In this document: piece after piece, positions 5,508-5,583 of the stretch | Position numbering within the stretch: position 1 is the stretch's first letter | Layout: the number at the start of each line of letters is the position of its first letter | Assembly (NCBI GenBank): GCA_003154555.1 | Contig: PMDT01000229.1 | Location: forward strand, 729 to 6,311 | Source: Spirochaetaceae bacterium | GTDB taxonomy: Bacteria > Spirochaetota > Spirochaetia > SZUA-6 > Fen-1364 | Length of the DNA: 5,583 bases | Direction of reading: 5' to 3' | Translations under genes and position numbers: made by a program | The notes under the pieces: model-generated | The model's input: only the letters and a program-made list of their open reading frames with translations | Database searches by the model: none | What the model was told of the DNA's origin: nothing

Positions 5508-5513
5508 CCTCCT
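5508..5513 (-). promoter_or_regulatory. AGGAGG ribosome binding site, poorly spaced for murC
   Basis: A perfect AGGAGG immediately follows the U-tract of the tRNA terminator. It is 28 nt from the chosen murC ATG (5479), but 15 nt from an out-of-frame ATG at 5492 that opens a 10-codon ORF ending in TGA at 5462-5460, inside the murC start region. Confidence 0.4.
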
Positions 5514-5514
5514 G

Positions 5515-5558
5515 AAAAATGGGCTGGCTCCATGCGGTGCACCGCACGCCGCCAGCCC
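5515..5558 (-). terminator. Rho-independent terminator of the tRNA
   Basis: On the minus strand GGGCTGGC (5558-5551) pairs with GCCAGCCC (5528-5521), 8 perfect base pairs. The hairpin continues, after small internal mismatches, into an inner palindrome GCGGTGCACCGC (5545-5534). It is followed by A and five T residues (5519-5515). It begins 3 nt after the tRNA 3' end, so it terminates the tRNA transcript ahead of murC. Confidence 0.85.
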
Positions 5559-5560
5559 TT

Positions 5561-5583
5561 TATCTCCTAGGGGATTCGAACCC
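5561..5583 (-). tRNA. tRNA 3' end (T-arm and acceptor strand; partial)
   Basis: The last 23 nt of a tRNA, read on the minus strand: the T-stem and T-loop GGG-TTCGAAT-CCCCT (5583-5569, with the first two stem bases beyond the window), then a 7-nt acceptor strand AGGAGAT (5568-5562) and discriminator A (5561). CCA is not encoded, so it must be added after transcription. The T-arm and first acceptor bases closely resemble those of E. coli tRNA-Glu (TTCGAATCCCCTAGG), but the anticodon is outside the window and the discriminator differs, so the amino acid is left unassigned. Confidence 0.88.

Noticed and set aside
5480..5542. Extended murC N-terminus from ATG 5542
   Set aside because: The 21 extra codons run through the terminator hairpin and U-tract of the tRNA, and MurC homology begins only after residue 17 of the shorter form.
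1..5583. Novel defence, mobile or CRISPR-type system
   Set aside because: No transposase, integrase, phage, restriction, toxin-antitoxin or direct-repeat array is visible; all supported genes are housekeeping or flagellar-type on one strand.

Overview
This is a GC-rich bacterial chromosomal segment in which every supported gene lies on the minus strand. It is packed with housekeeping genes: short gaps, ATGA-type overlaps and no mobile element or CRISPR array. The best guess is a high-GC spirochaete (Spirochaetota). The grounds are the RNA polymerase omega style, a 31-residue basic protein of the AURKAIP1/COX24 (bS22/mS38-like) type, an archaeal-type cytidylate kinase with an unusual P-loop, and a FlgH-like protein without a lipidation cysteine. 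This assignment is inferred from remembered family patterns, not from a search.

In transcription order (right to left) the window holds: the 3' end of a tRNA (5561-5583) with its intrinsic terminator (5515-5558); murC (peptidoglycan precursor ligase); yicC (endoribonuclease family); an archaeal-type CMP kinase, the last three overlapping as one operon; a sigma70-like promoter and rpoZ (omega); miaA (tRNA dimethylallyltransferase), overlapping or abutting rpoZ; a second promoter, a tiny ribosomal-type protein and a FlgH-like gene; then a third promoter and the 5' part of folP (dihydropteroate synthase), which runs off the left edge.

The functional themes are translation and RNA (tRNA, MiaA, the bS22-like protein, YicC), transcription (omega), nucleotides and folate (CMP kinase, FolP) and the envelope and flagellum (MurC, FlgH-like). 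The order yicC, nucleoside monophosphate kinase, rpoZ echoes the yicC-gmk-rpoZ cluster of many bacteria, but the kinase slot is filled by a CMP-kinase-like protein.

I see no new defence or mobile system. Three things deserve a second look. miaA has no ATG, GTG or TTG before its P-loop. Promoters placed almost directly on the rpoZ and folP start codons predict leaderless or nearly leaderless mRNAs. The FlgH-like protein lacks a lipobox and carries a low-complexity insert.
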